A stretch of DNA of 64,000 bases from Solirubrum koreensis (GTDB lineage Bacteria; Bacteroidota; Bacteroidia; Cytophagales; Hymenobacteraceae). The stretch covers positions 248,001 through 312,000 of the forward strand of contig NZ_BAABHA010000001.1 in the NCBI RefSeq assembly GCF_039541855.1, in the 5' to 3' direction. Below, piece after piece: positions 17,029 through 24,958 of this stretch; within the stretch, counting starts at the first letter, position 1; each line of letters starts with the position of its first letter. Position numbers and translations under genes: made by a program. The notes below the pieces were generated by a model. The model did not search any database. It had not been told where the DNA came from and worked only from the letters and a program-made list of their open reading frames with translations.

Positions 17029-18837
17029 CTAGTCGATTTTCTTGGCCGAGCGCAGACGCTCGTTTTCGTCGAGCAGGATTTTGCGCATCCGGATCGACTT
17101 CGGCGTAACCTCCAGGTACTCATCCTTCTGGATGTATTCCATGGCGTCTTCCAGCGAGAACTGGCGCTTGGGCACAATCTTCACGTTGTCGTCGGTACCC
17201 GAAGCACGCATGTTCGTCAGCTTCTTGCCCTTCTGAATGTTGATGGTCAAGTCGTTCGGGCGGGTGTGCTCACCGATAACCTGGCCGGCGTAAACTTCTT
17301 CGCCTGGATCAACGAAGAACTCGCCGCGGTCCTGCATCTTGTCGATGGTGTACGCGGTGCCGGCACCGGTGTCCATCGAAATCAGCGAGCCGCTGATACG
17401 GCCGGGAATCTGGCCTTTGTAAGGCTCGTAGCTCTGGAAGCGGTGATTCATGATGGCCTCACCAGCAGTGGCGGTCAGCACGTTGTTACGCAAGCCAATC
17501 AGGCCGCGCGACGGAATGTTGAACTCCAGGTGCTGCAGGTCGCCTTTCGGCTCCATGATGGTCAGCTCGCCCTTGCGCATCGTCACCAGCTCGATAACCT
17601 TACCGGCAGTTTCCTCCGGTACGTCTACCACCAAGTGTTCGATGGGCTCCAGGCGGTTGCCGTTGTCGTCTTCTTTGAAGAGCACCTGCGGCTGGCCTAC
17701 CTGCAGCTCGTACCCTTCGCGGCGCATGGTTTCGATGAGTACCGACAAGTGAAGAATGCCCCGGCCGTACACCAAGAAGGAGTCTTCGCGGTCGGTTTCC
17801 TTCACGCGCAGCGCCAGGTTTTTCTCAGTCTCTTTGTACAGACGGTCGCGCAAGTGACGCGAGGTCACAAACTTGCCTTCCTTACCGAAGAACGGCGAGT
17901 TGTTGATGGTGAACAACATGTTCATCGTCGGCTCGTCGATGCTGATACGGGTCAACGCCTCGGGGTTTTCGGCATCGGCGAGGGTGTCGCCGATGTCGAA
18001 GCCTTCGATGCCGGTTACCGCGCAAATTTCACCGGCCGAAACCGACGAAACTTTGGCTTTGCCCAGGCCTTCGAATACCTGCAGTTCTTTGATCTTAACC
18101 TTTTTGATGGTGCCGTCGGCCTTCATCAGGCTCATGTTCGAACCTTCAGTAAGGGTACCGCGCTGCACGCGTCCGATGGCAATACGGCCCACGAACGACG
18201 AGTAGTCGAGCGAGGTAACCTGCATTTGCGGGGTGCCTTCGTAGAACGGAGCGGGAGGGATGGAGGCAATAACGGCATCGAGCAACGGGGTGATGTCGTC
18301 CGTTTTCTGCTTCCAGTCGGTGCTCATCCAGCCCTGCTTCGAAGAGCCGTACAGCGTTACGAAGTCCAGCTGGTCTTCGGAAGCGCCGAGGTTGAACATG
18401 AGGTCGAAAACCTGCTCGTGCACCTCGTCGGGGCGGCAGTTTTCTTTGTCGACTTTGTTAACCACCACAATGGGCTTCAGGCCCAAATCGATGGCTTTGC
18501 CCAGTACGAAACGGGTCTGGGGCATGGCACCTTCGAAGGCGTCGACGAGCAGCAATACGCCATCGGCCATCTTCAGTACACGCTCCACCTCGCCGCCGAA
18601 GTCGGCGTGACCAGGGGTGTCGATGATGTTGATTTTAACGTCTTTGTAGCGAACCGAAACGTTCTTCGATACGATGGTAATGCCACGCTCGCGCTCCAGG
18701 TCGTTGTTGTCCAAGATCAGGTCGTCGAAGTGCTGGTGCTCCGAAAAGAGCTTCGACGCGTGGATGATCTTGTCCACGAGCGTGGTTTTGCCGTGGTCAA
18801 CGTGGGCAATGATGGCGATGTTACGGATGTTCTGCAT
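17029..18837 (-). CDS. typA: Ribosome-associated GTPase TypA/BipA
   Basis: 602 residues, the usual size. G motifs: AHVDHGKTT (11-19), ERERGITI, DTPGHADFGGEV and VVNKVDKE. The EF-G-like domains follow, and the family-specific C-terminus is basic, ending in RMRKILLDENERLRS. TypA binds the 70S ribosome at the EF-G site and supports 50S assembly and stress growth. It is monocistronic, with its own -7 element upstream and a terminator downstream. Confidence 0.97.
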   Translation of the reverse strand: MQNIRNIAIIAHVDHGKTTLVDKIIHASKLFSEHQHFDDLILDNNDLERERGITIVSKNVSVRYKDVKINIIDTPGHADFGGEVERVLKMADGVLLLVDAFEGAMPQTRFVLGKAIDLGLKPIVVVNKVDKENCRPDEVHEQVFDLMFNLGASEDQLDFVTLYGSSKQGWMSTDWKQKTDDITPLLDAVIASIPPAPFYEGTPQMQVTSLDYSSFVGRIAIGRVQRGTLTEGSNMSLMKADGTIKKVKIKELQVFEGLGKAKVSSVSAGEICAVTGIEGFDIGDTLADAENPEALTRISIDEPTMNMLFTINNSPFFGKEGKFVTSRHLRDRLYKETEKNLALRVKETDREDSFLVYGRGILHLSVLIETMRREGYELQVGQPQVLFKEDDNGNRLEPIEHLVVDVPEETAGKVIELVTMRKGELTIMEPKGDLQHLEFNIPSRGLIGLRNNVLTATAGEAIMNHRFQSYEPYKGQIPGRISGSLISMDTGAGTAYTIDKMQDRGEFFVDPGEEVYAGQVIGEHTRPNDLTINIQKGKKLTNMRASGTDDNVKIVPKRQFSLEDAMEYIQKDEYLEVTPKSIRMRKILLDENERLRSAKKID

Positions 18838-18856
18838 GAGAGCTGTTTTGCGGGTG

Positions 18857-18864
18857 CAAAGGTA
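18857..18864 (-). promoter_or_regulatory. typA: -7 element of typA
   Basis: On minus it reads TACCTTTG, an exact match to TAnnTTTG. With a start site about 7 bases downstream, the leader would be only about 13 bases. A TTTG lies upstream but with a spacer of about 14, shorter than usual. Confidence 0.65.
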
Positions 18865-19022
18865 GGGAATTTCGTCCGCAAATGCTTGTTACCCTTAATG
18901 TTTGAAAGCAAACCGCGCTGCCTGTCAGCGTCGTAGGTATGCTGAACAAAACCCGACAGCACAGCGTTCTGCATGCGGCGCGGGTTTTTTCGGCCGTCTT
19001 TCTCTCCCGTTTAATTTATTCC

Positions 19023-19559
19023 ATGCGCATCCCCGTCTTACTGCTTAGTCTGCTGTGCTTAACCTCGTTGCCGGCTTGTTCTCAACAAAAAACCAAGGAA
19101 ATATCTGTCGCCAAGGCATCTAATAAGGTGTATCCCACGGCGCAGCCGATGACCAACAAGGCCGATGAATTTCCCGTGCGTAAAACCGACGCCCAATGGA
19201 AACTGCAACTCACGCCTGAGCAGTACACCATCCTACGCGAAAAAGGCACCGAACGGCCCTTCGCGAACAAATACAACGACAACCACGAGAAAGGCGCCTT
19301 TTACTGCGCGGCCGATAAAAACTTGCTTTTTCACTCCACCGAGAAGTTCGAGTCGGGTACCGGCTGGCCTAGTTTCTTTGCGCCGGCCACAGCCAGCAGC
19401 GTGAAGGTGCAGAAAGACAACAGCCACGGCATGAGCCGCGACGAAGTAGTTTGCGCCAAGTGCGGCGGTCATTTGGGCCACGTGTTCGACGATGGCCCCG
19501 CGCCCACGGGCCTGCGCTACTGCATGAACTCCGGCGCTATGGTGTTCGTCAAGAAGTAA
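19023..19559 (+). CDS. msrB: Peptide-methionine (R)-S-oxide reductase, lipoprotein form
   Basis: 178 residues from the ATG at 19023, which gives a clean lipoprotein signal (LLLSLLCLTSLPAC, C19). The MsrB domain has SGTGWPSFF (111-119), HLGHVFDDGP (150-159) and the catalytic Cys C167 in LRYCMNSGAM. It reduces methionine-R-sulfoxide in proteins, here presumably in the periplasm or outer membrane leaflet. Of the two zinc CxxC motifs usual in the family, the second is kept (C144, C147) but the first reads CAAD (C95 with D98), so the zinc site looks incomplete. Single gene with its own terminator. Confidence 0.93.
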   Translation: MRIPVLLLSLLCLTSLPACSQQKTKEISVAKASNKVYPTAQPMTNKADEFPVRKTDAQWKLQLTPEQYTILREKGTERPFANKYNDNHEKGAFYCAADKNLLFHSTEKFESGTGWPSFFAPATASSVKVQKDNSHGMSRDEVVCAKCGGHLGHVFDDGPAPTGLRYCMNSGAMVFVKK

Positions 19560-19577
19560 GAGTCGTCACTGCTTTAA

Positions 19578-19608
19578 AAGAAAGCCCGCGCCTCGGTGCG
19601 GGCTTTTC
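19578..19608 (+). terminator. Intrinsic terminator of msrB
   Basis: Stem AAAGCCCGC (19581-19589) with GCGGGCTTT (19598-19606) followed by T and preceded by A, 22 bases after the stop. Confidence 0.88.
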
Positions 19609-19721
19609 TGTGCGTAGCCGCCTTGGTCAGCACCGTCAACTATTGCTGCTCGGGTACATAAAAGGGATCCAACAAGCTGTAGCTGCCTTGCGTTGAGAGA
19701 ATATACCTCAGCTCCTGTCTC

Positions 19722-20066
19722 ATGTCTTGCCGCCCGTTTCGTCTCGTTTTGCCCGCCGTATTGCTCTGTTGGCTCGGCGCCGCCTGCACCACCTCCGACC
19801 AATCGGCGGAAGTGGACCGCGCGCCCACCGAAATTCGCACCGATGCCGACCGCCAGGCCGCTTACAACAACGGCGTGGGCACCGGCACTCAACCCGACGC
19901 CACGCCCAACCGTGTGCCCCAAGTGCGTGAGCAGGCAGCGGCTACCGGCGCCCGGCAGCGCATCGAGTCCGTTAACACTAACGACCCCAACCTGAGCACG
20001 CCCGAAGAGCGCGTGCGTCGTATTCAGGGCAACCCCAATATGGCCGATACCCTGCGGCGTCCTTAA
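19722..20066 (+). CDS. Small predicted lipoprotein
   Basis: 114 residues. Hydrophobic segment LVLPAVLLCWLGAAC ends at C22, a loose lipobox of the type tolerated in Bacteroidota. The mature part is hydrophilic, rich in Asn, Arg, Thr and Pro and probably disordered (TDADRQAAYNNGVGTGT). No domain recognised. The coding call rests on the signal, composition and the lack of any competing frame. An inverted repeat around 20078-20112 (CGGCCCGCC with GGCGGACCG) may end the transcript. Confidence 0.65.
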   Translation: MSCRPFRLVLPAVLLCWLGAACTTSDQSAEVDRAPTEIRTDADRQAAYNNGVGTGTQPDATPNRVPQVREQAAATGARQRIESVNTNDPNLSTPEERVRRIQGNPNMADTLRRP

Positions 20067-20134
20067 AACCAGAATCGGCCCGCCCCGCTGCGTAAACAGC
20101 TAGGCGGACCGATGCGAAGGCACGTCAGGAAATC

Positions 20135-20809
20135 TTATTCGGTAGTACCGTTAGCCGACGAGGCCGGGGTAACCAGCGAAGCCGGTTTTTCGGGGGCCAG
20201 CGGTGCGCTGGGGCGGGCACCAGAACGGTTGCGGACGGCAGCCGGCCGTGCCGCAGGCGGCGTAGCGGTTGTGGGCGTGGTGGCCGTAGCCCGCGAACGG
20301 CTGGGGCGCGGTGCCGGCGTGGCCTTGGGAGCCGCTGCTGCCGTGGCTGGCCGGCGTGGAGCCGCAGGCTTTGCGGCTGCGGGCCGGGCTGCTGGCTTGG
20401 TGGCGCCACTAACGGCTTTGGAAGTGGTTGAGGTGCTCGGTTTCTCGTCGTTAGCCTGAACCGAAGATGCTTTCAGGAGTTGACGGGCTTCCTGCTCAAA
20501 GCGAACAGCGGCTTGCGCCACTACTTCTTTTACCTGCGCTTTGGTTTCCTTTCGAATGCGCTTAGACAACTCATCAAGCTGCTTGTTAAGCTGTTTCTGC
20601 GCCTGTTTGGTAGCGGCTTTTTGCGCCTTCTTGCCCCCCGACTTGTCCTTGCCGGTCGGCAGATCAATGCTGGCATGGGCGCCATCAGAAGAAGCCCGGG
20701 CTACGGATTTACGCTCCGCCTTTGCATTGGCCTTGCCTTTCTTTTCGCCCTTCTCTTTGCCGGCTTTTTCGCCTTGTTTACCGGCGCTTTTTTTATCTGC
20801 TTTTGCCAT
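20135..20809 (-). CDS. Lys/Ala/Pro-rich basic protein, histone H1-like composition
   Basis: 224 residues from the ATG at 20809; ten codons further upstream are possible but unlikely. The first 40 residues are almost only Lys, Ala, Gly and Glu. A central helical part (about 75-115) around LNKQLDELSKRIRKETKAQ looks like a coiled coil. The last 90 residues are Ala/Pro/Arg/Lys-rich, like the disordered tails of histone H1 and bacterial H1-like proteins. A nucleic-acid-compacting or RNA-binding role is possible but is inference from composition only. It converges on the small lipoprotein gene. Confidence 0.75.
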   Translation of the reverse strand: MAKADKKSAGKQGEKAGKEKGEKKGKANAKAERKSVARASSDGAHASIDLPTGKDKSGGKKAQKAATKQAQKQLNKQLDELSKRIRKETKAQVKEVVAQAAVRFEQEARQLLKASSVQANDEKPSTSTTSKAVSGATKPAARPAAAKPAAPRRPATAAAAPKATPAPRPSRSRATATTPTTATPPAARPAAVRNRSGARPSAPLAPEKPASLVTPASSANGTTE

Positions 20810-21038
20810 GGTGTGGTCTGGTAAAGATGAGCAACTCATGTACTATTTCGGAAAGGAAACGAATCGGAAGCAGAATGTTACCGTTGCTCGGTAATTGATA
20901 ACATTGCGCCGTACTACCGCATCGCGTATCTGATACGCGTGCGGGTGCGGTTACGTCTGCACTTTTCGGCGTTTCTTTGCGCCTTCCTCGTATTTTTTGT
21001 TCGCGCTGAATGTGTGGCGCGGCGTTTTTCACCTCCCC

Positions 21039-23084
21039 ATGCAAGCCCTTCCCAAACGCTATACCGTTACCGCTGCGCTGCCTTACGCCAACGGCCCCGT
21101 GCACATTGGTCACTTAGCAGGTGTGTACCTGCCTGCCGATATTTACGTGCGTTACCTGCGCGCTCAGGGCCGCGATGTGAAGTTTATCTGCGGCTCCGAC
21201 GAGCACGGCGTGCCCATCACCATTCGGGCTCAGAAAGAAGGCGTTACCCCGCAGCAGGTGGTCGATAAATACCACGCCATCATCCGTGACTCTTTTAAAG
21301 AGTTCGGTGTGTCGTTCGATATTTACTCGCGCACTTCCAACGAAACGCACCACAAAACGGCCTCCGACTTCTTCCGCAAGCTTTACGAGGCCGGCCAGTT
21401 CACCGAACAGACTTCGCTGCAGTATTATGACGAGCAGGCCGACCAATTTCTGGCCGACCGCTACATCGTGGGCACCTGCCCCACCTGCGCCAACGAAAAC
21501 GCCTACGGCGACCAGTGCGAAAAGTGCGGCTCCTCGCTCAGCCCCACCGAGCTGATTAACCCGCGCTCCATGCTCTCGGGCAACCACCCCGTGCTGCGCG
21601 AAACCAAGCACTGGTACCTTCCGCTCGACCAGTACGAGCCGTGGCTGCGCGAGTGGATTGTGGAAGGCCACAAGCAGGACTGGAAAACCAACGTGTACGG
21701 CCAGTGCAAATCCTGGATCGACCAGGGCCTGCACCCCCGCGCCGTAACCCGCGACCTGGATTGGGGCGTGCCCGTACCCGTAGAAGGCGCCGACGGCAAG
21801 GTGCTATACGTGTGGTTCGATGCGCCCATTGGCTACATCTCGGCCACCAAGGACCTGCTGCCCGGCGACGCCTGGAAGCCCTACTGGCAGGACCCCGAAA
21901 CCAAGCTGCTGCACTTCATCGGCAAGGATAACATCGTGTTCCACTGCATCATTTTTCCGGCGATGCTCAAGGCCCACGGCGAATTCATTCTGCCCGATAA
22001 CGTGCCCGCCAACGAGTTCCTGAACCTGGAAGGCGACAAGATTTCCACGTCCCGCAATTGGGCCGTGTGGCTGCACGAGTACCTGCAGGATTTCCCCGGC
22101 AAAGCCGACGTGCTGCGCTACGTGCTCTGTGCCAACGCCCCCGAAACCAAGGACAACGACTTCACTTGGAAAGATTACCAGGCACGCAACAACAACGAGC
22201 TGCTGGCTACACTCGGCAACTTTGTGAACCGCGCTGTGGTGCTAACTCACAAGTTCTTCGAAGGCCGTGTACCCGTAGCCGGCCCACTCGACGAGTTGGA
22301 TGAAGAGGTACTGCGCCAGCTCTCGGAGTTTCCGCAACGCATCGGCGACCTAATCGAGAACTACCGTTTCCGCGACGCCCTGGCCGAAGTGCTTAACCTG
22401 GCCCGTGTCGGTAACAAGTACCTGGCGGATACCGAGCCCTGGAAACTTATCAAAACCGACCCCACGCGCACCGCCAGCATTTTGCACGTGAGCCTGCAGC
22501 TTACGGCCGCTTTAGCCACGCTGCTGGAGCCCTTCTTGCCCGAGTCGGCGCAGAAACTGGCCACCATGCTGCGCACCGAGCAAGGTGCTTGGAGCCAGGC
22601 CGGCCGTGCCACGCTGCTGCCCGAAGGCCACCAGTTGGGCGAAGCCTTCCTGCTGTTCGAGAAAATTGAAGACGCCACCGTAGAAGCCCAGGTACAGAAG
22701 CTGCTCGATACCAAGAAAGCCAACCAGATGGCCGCTGCCGTCGCCGCTCCCGCCAAGGAAAACGTGTCGTTCGACGAGTTCGGCCGCATGGACCTGCGCG
22801 TGGGTACCGTGGTAGCCGCCGAGAAAGTGGCCAAAACCAAAAAGCTGCTGAAGCTGACCGTCGACACTGGCCTCGATCAGCGCACCATTGTTTCAGGCAT
22901 TGCCGAGCACTTCATTCCCGAGGCCTTGGTAGGTCAGCAAGTGCTGGTGCTGCTGAACCTCGCGCCGCGCGAAATCAAAGGCATCGAAAGCCAAGGCATG
23001 CTGCTTATGGCCGAAAACGCCGACGGTTCGCTGCACCTCATGCAGCCCGGCCAGCCGGTGCGGCCGGGTAGCTTTGTTGCGTAG
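21039..23084 (+). CDS. metG: Methionyl-tRNA synthetase
   Basis: 681 residues from the ATG at 21039; a TTG at 20997 is less likely. Class I signature HIGH at 22-25 (in ALPYANGPVHIGHL) and the KMSKS equivalent KISTS at 334-338. A zinc knuckle with CPTC and CEKC lies at about 147-165. The C-terminal tRNA-binding domain is present (about 580-681; RMDLRVGTVVAAEKV and REIKGIESQGMLL). It charges tRNA-Met in the cytoplasm. Single gene with a strong terminator. Confidence 0.98.
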   Translation: MQALPKRYTVTAALPYANGPVHIGHLAGVYLPADIYVRYLRAQGRDVKFICGSDEHGVPITIRAQKEGVTPQQVVDKYHAIIRDSFKEFGVSFDIYSRTSNETHHKTASDFFRKLYEAGQFTEQTSLQYYDEQADQFLADRYIVGTCPTCANENAYGDQCEKCGSSLSPTELINPRSMLSGNHPVLRETKHWYLPLDQYEPWLREWIVEGHKQDWKTNVYGQCKSWIDQGLHPRAVTRDLDWGVPVPVEGADGKVLYVWFDAPIGYISATKDLLPGDAWKPYWQDPETKLLHFIGKDNIVFHCIIFPAMLKAHGEFILPDNVPANEFLNLEGDKISTSRNWAVWLHEYLQDFPGKADVLRYVLCANAPETKDNDFTWKDYQARNNNELLATLGNFVNRAVVLTHKFFEGRVPVAGPLDELDEEVLRQLSEFPQRIGDLIENYRFRDALAEVLNLARVGNKYLADTEPWKLIKTDPTRTASILHVSLQLTAALATLLEPFLPESAQKLATMLRTEQGAWSQAGRATLLPEGHQLGEAFLLFEKIEDATVEAQVQKLLDTKKANQMAAAVAAPAKENVSFDEFGRMDLRVGTVVAAEKVAKTKKLLKLTVDTGLDQRTIVSGIAEHFIPEALVGQQVLVLLNLAPREIKGIESQGMLLMAENADGSLHLMQPGQPVRPGSFVA

Positions 23085-23098
23085 GGAAGCCACCTTGC

Positions 23099-23154
23099 CC
23101 AAAACAAACGGGCTGTCCCACTCTGCAAGGAGTAGGGCGGCCCGTTTGTTTTGG
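23099..23154 (+). terminator. Intrinsic terminator of metG
   Basis: Long stem: about 15 pairs, AAAACAAACGGGC with its complement near 23140-23152, loop of about 25 bases. Sequence context allows function in both directions. Confidence 0.8.
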
Positions 23155-23195
23155 CTTGGGTTACTATATGGTGCTGCTGGCTATTAAGCCAACTA

Positions 23196-23465
23196 ATGCA
23201 CGAAATCCCACTGGAACCTCAGAATCTTGGACAGTCCATCCTGCTGGCGGTAGGATTGGTTGCGGTATGCATTTTGGCTCTGATATGGGGCGGTATTAAG
23301 CTAATGACCGCCACCCGATCGGGGCCTTTTTATCTTTCTATAAAGTTCTACGTCGGTCTCGGCTTGCTGCTGTGTGGCCTTGCATGGGTGAGTAAAATAC
23401 TGCCTGGGTTGCTCTACATCTGCTCGATCCTAGTGAAATACCACCAGTCGGAGCCGCTGCAGTAG
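23196..23465 (+). CDS. Small membrane protein, unknown
   Basis: 89 residues from the ATG at 23196. An upstream TTG at 23151 lies inside the metG terminator and is rejected. Two hydrophobic helices, about 12-33 (ILLAVGLVAVCILALIWGG) and 50-75 (VGLGLLLCGLAWVSKIL). No motif recognised. It converges on pth with a three-base gap between stops. The coding call is moderate: the composition is right for a membrane protein, but there is no homology that I recognise. Confidence 0.5.
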   Translation: MHEIPLEPQNLGQSILLAVGLVAVCILALIWGGIKLMTATRSGPFYLSIKFYVGLGLLLCGLAWVSKILPGLLYICSILVKYHQSEPLQ

Positions 23466-23468
23466 CTC

Positions 23469-24032
23469 TTACTTCACGTTTACGACATTCATCGTCCGCT
23501 CCAGTCCCAACGTGCCAAACGCCAGCACCGCTTCCGCCGCCTTTTCAATGCGCAGCGGCAGGTCAATTCGCTCGTCTTCGCTGAACGGATTGAGCACGTA
23601 ATCCACCTGCCGGCCTTTGGGAAAGTTGGCGTCCACGCCGAAGCGCAGGCGGGCGTATTCGTCGGAGCCGAGGGTTTCCTGAATGTGCTTGAGGCCGTTG
23701 TGTCCGCCGGCCGAGCCTTTGCCTTTCAGGCGAATTTTGCCGTAGGGGAGGGCCAAATCATCGGTTACCACCAGCATCTGCTCTTTTTCCAGCTTCAGGC
23801 TGGTGAGGTAGTGCGCGGCGGCTTTACCGCTTAGGTTCATGTACGTGGTGGGTTTTACCAGTACGTAGGTTTTGCCTTTGTGCTTGATTTCGGTCACGAA
23901 CGCGTGCCGCCCAATTTCAAACCTTGCCTCGTGCTTGGCCGCCAGGTAATCGAGCACCATAAAGCCAATGTTGTGGCGGGTGTCGGCGTACTCCGGGCCA
24001 ATGTTGCCCAGCCCCAGAATCAGAAATTTCAT
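23469..24032 (-). CDS. pth: Peptidyl-tRNA hydrolase
   Basis: 187 residues, standard size. Catalytic residues visible: N10 and H20 in GLGNIGPEYADTRHNIG, N66 in PTTYMNLSG, the aspartate in VVTDDLALP (about 91-92) and N112 in GGHNGLKHI. It frees tRNA from peptidyl-tRNA that drops off the ribosome. It follows rplY on the same strand, but a terminator and a separate -7 element lie between them. Confidence 0.97.
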   Translation of the reverse strand: MKFLILGLGNIGPEYADTRHNIGFMVLDYLAAKHEARFEIGRHAFVTEIKHKGKTYVLVKPTTYMNLSGKAAAHYLTSLKLEKEQMLVVTDDLALPYGKIRLKGKGSAGGHNGLKHIQETLGSDEYARLRFGVDANFPKGRQVDYVLNPFSEDERIDLPLRIEKAAEAVLAFGTLGLERTMNVVNVK

Positions 24033-24053
24033 ACTTGTTTGTGTAGACGCCTA

Positions 24054-24061
24054 CAAACGTA
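24054..24061 (-). promoter_or_regulatory. pth: -7 element of pth
   Basis: On minus it reads TACGTTTG, an exact TAnnTTTG, 21 bases before the pth ATG and overlapping the T run of the rplY terminator. No TTTG at the -33 position was found. Confidence 0.6.
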
Positions 24062-24100
24062 AAAAATCCTGCCCCGCCGCAAGGCGAAGCAGGATTTTTG
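24058..24100 (-). terminator. Intrinsic terminator between rplY and pth
   Basis: Stem of about 17 pairs: minus AAAAATCCTGC..GCC with GGC..GCAGGATTTTT, loop TTGC, ending in a T run. It separates rplY from pth transcription. Confidence 0.85.
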
Positions 24101-24120
24101 CTTTCGACAGCGCGAAAAAC

Positions 24121-24693
24121 CTATTTGTCGGCAGCCATCTGGCCTTTCAGGGCACGCGGGATGGTTACCGTGGCAATGGGAGCCATCGGGTTCGTCAGGA
24201 TGGTGTAGTTCTCGGGCACCACCTTGTTTACCTTGATCGACTTGCCCAGGCCCAGGTCCGAAATGTCCACCTTCACGTAGTCGGGCAGGTTTTCGGCCGA
24301 AGCCTTCACTTTCAGCTTGCGCAGCTTGCTCACCAGCTTGCCACCAGCCAGTACGCCCGGCGAAACGCCTACGAACTGCACGGGGATGTCCATCTTCACT
24401 TCTTTGCCTTCCTGCAGCAACAGGAAGTCAACGTGCAACAACATCTCGTTCACGGGGTGGAACTGAGAGTCCTGCACGATGGCACGGTACATGGTGCCTT
24501 CAATGTTCAAGTCAACGATGTGCACCTCGGGGGTGTACAGCAACTCGCGGAACAGGATGGCCGGAACCGAAAAATGCACTTGCTCTTCGCCGCCGTACAA
24601 TACGCACGGAACCATAGAGTCCAGGCGCAGGGCCTTGGCATCTTTCTTACCGAGATTCGCTCTTTTAAACCCTACAATCTCGAGGCTTTTCAT
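24121..24693 (-). CDS. rplY: 50S ribosomal protein L25, long (Ctc/TL5) form
   Basis: 190 residues from the ATG at 24693; a longer frame to 24777 covers the promoter and leader. The N-terminal 5S rRNA-binding domain (MKSLEIVGFKRANLGKKDAK, LRLDSMVPCVLYGG) is followed by the C-terminal beta domain (DIPVQFVGVSPGVLAGG). It binds 5S rRNA in the large subunit. It lies downstream of prs in the usual prs-ctc-pth order, but a 265-base gap with repeats and its own promoter separates it from prs. Confidence 0.95.
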   Translation of the reverse strand: MKSLEIVGFKRANLGKKDAKALRLDSMVPCVLYGGEEQVHFSVPAILFRELLYTPEVHIVDLNIEGTMYRAIVQDSQFHPVNEMLLHVDFLLLQEGKEVKMDIPVQFVGVSPGVLAGGKLVSKLRKLKVKASAENLPDYVKVDISDLGLGKSIKVNKVVPENYTILTNPMAPIATVTIPRALKGQMAADK

Positions 24694-24782
24694 AATACTG
24701 GTGTTTGAAAGTGTGGTCTTAGTAAAGACCTTGAAATGAAACTGTTCCGCCAGCCAGAATAGCCGACAGGGCCGCAAAGGTA
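24694..24782 (-). promoter_or_regulatory. rplY: rplY promoter and leader with a small hairpin
   Basis: An exact -7 element TACCTTTG (minus) lies at 24775-24782, about 82 bases before the rplY ATG. The leader holds a short hairpin, GGTCTT-TACT-AAGACC, at about 24709-24724. Ribosomal protein leaders often carry autoregulatory structures; here that is only a suggestion. Confidence 0.5.
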
Positions 24783-24855
24783 CGCGGAAGGTTTCGGATT
24801 GAAAAGTGTGGGCTTACTATATGTGACGGAAGTAAGCCGTCAGTAGCTAGAAAAG

Positions 24856-24943
24856 CGTCATCCTGAGTAAAGCGAAGGGCCTTCTCACCGCCGGACGATT
24901 TGTTCTGGCGTGAGAAGGCCCTTCGCTCTGTTCCTGACGACAG
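24856..24943. repeat. Dispersed palindromic repeat (REP-like), complete copy
   Basis: Two arms in inverted orientation: GTCATCCTGAG-containing left arm (24857-24892) and its imperfect complement (24908-24941), around AAGCGAAGGGCCTTCTCACC and GGTGAGAAGGCCCTTCGC-like cores. A single diverged arm occurs again at 40118-40150. It lies 15 bases after the prs stop and could also help end prs transcription. Confidence 0.75.
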
Positions 24944-24958
24944 GCAATTAGTCCGTCT

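Noticed and set aside
16939..18936. 665-codon open frame on plus, antisense to typA
   Set aside because: It is the shadow of the typA coding frame in a GC-rich genome; the translation is His/Val/Gln-rich with no domain, while the minus frame is an unmistakable GTPase.
24840..24945. CRISPR-like repeat
   Set aside because: Only two arms, inverted rather than direct, no regular spacers and no cas genes.
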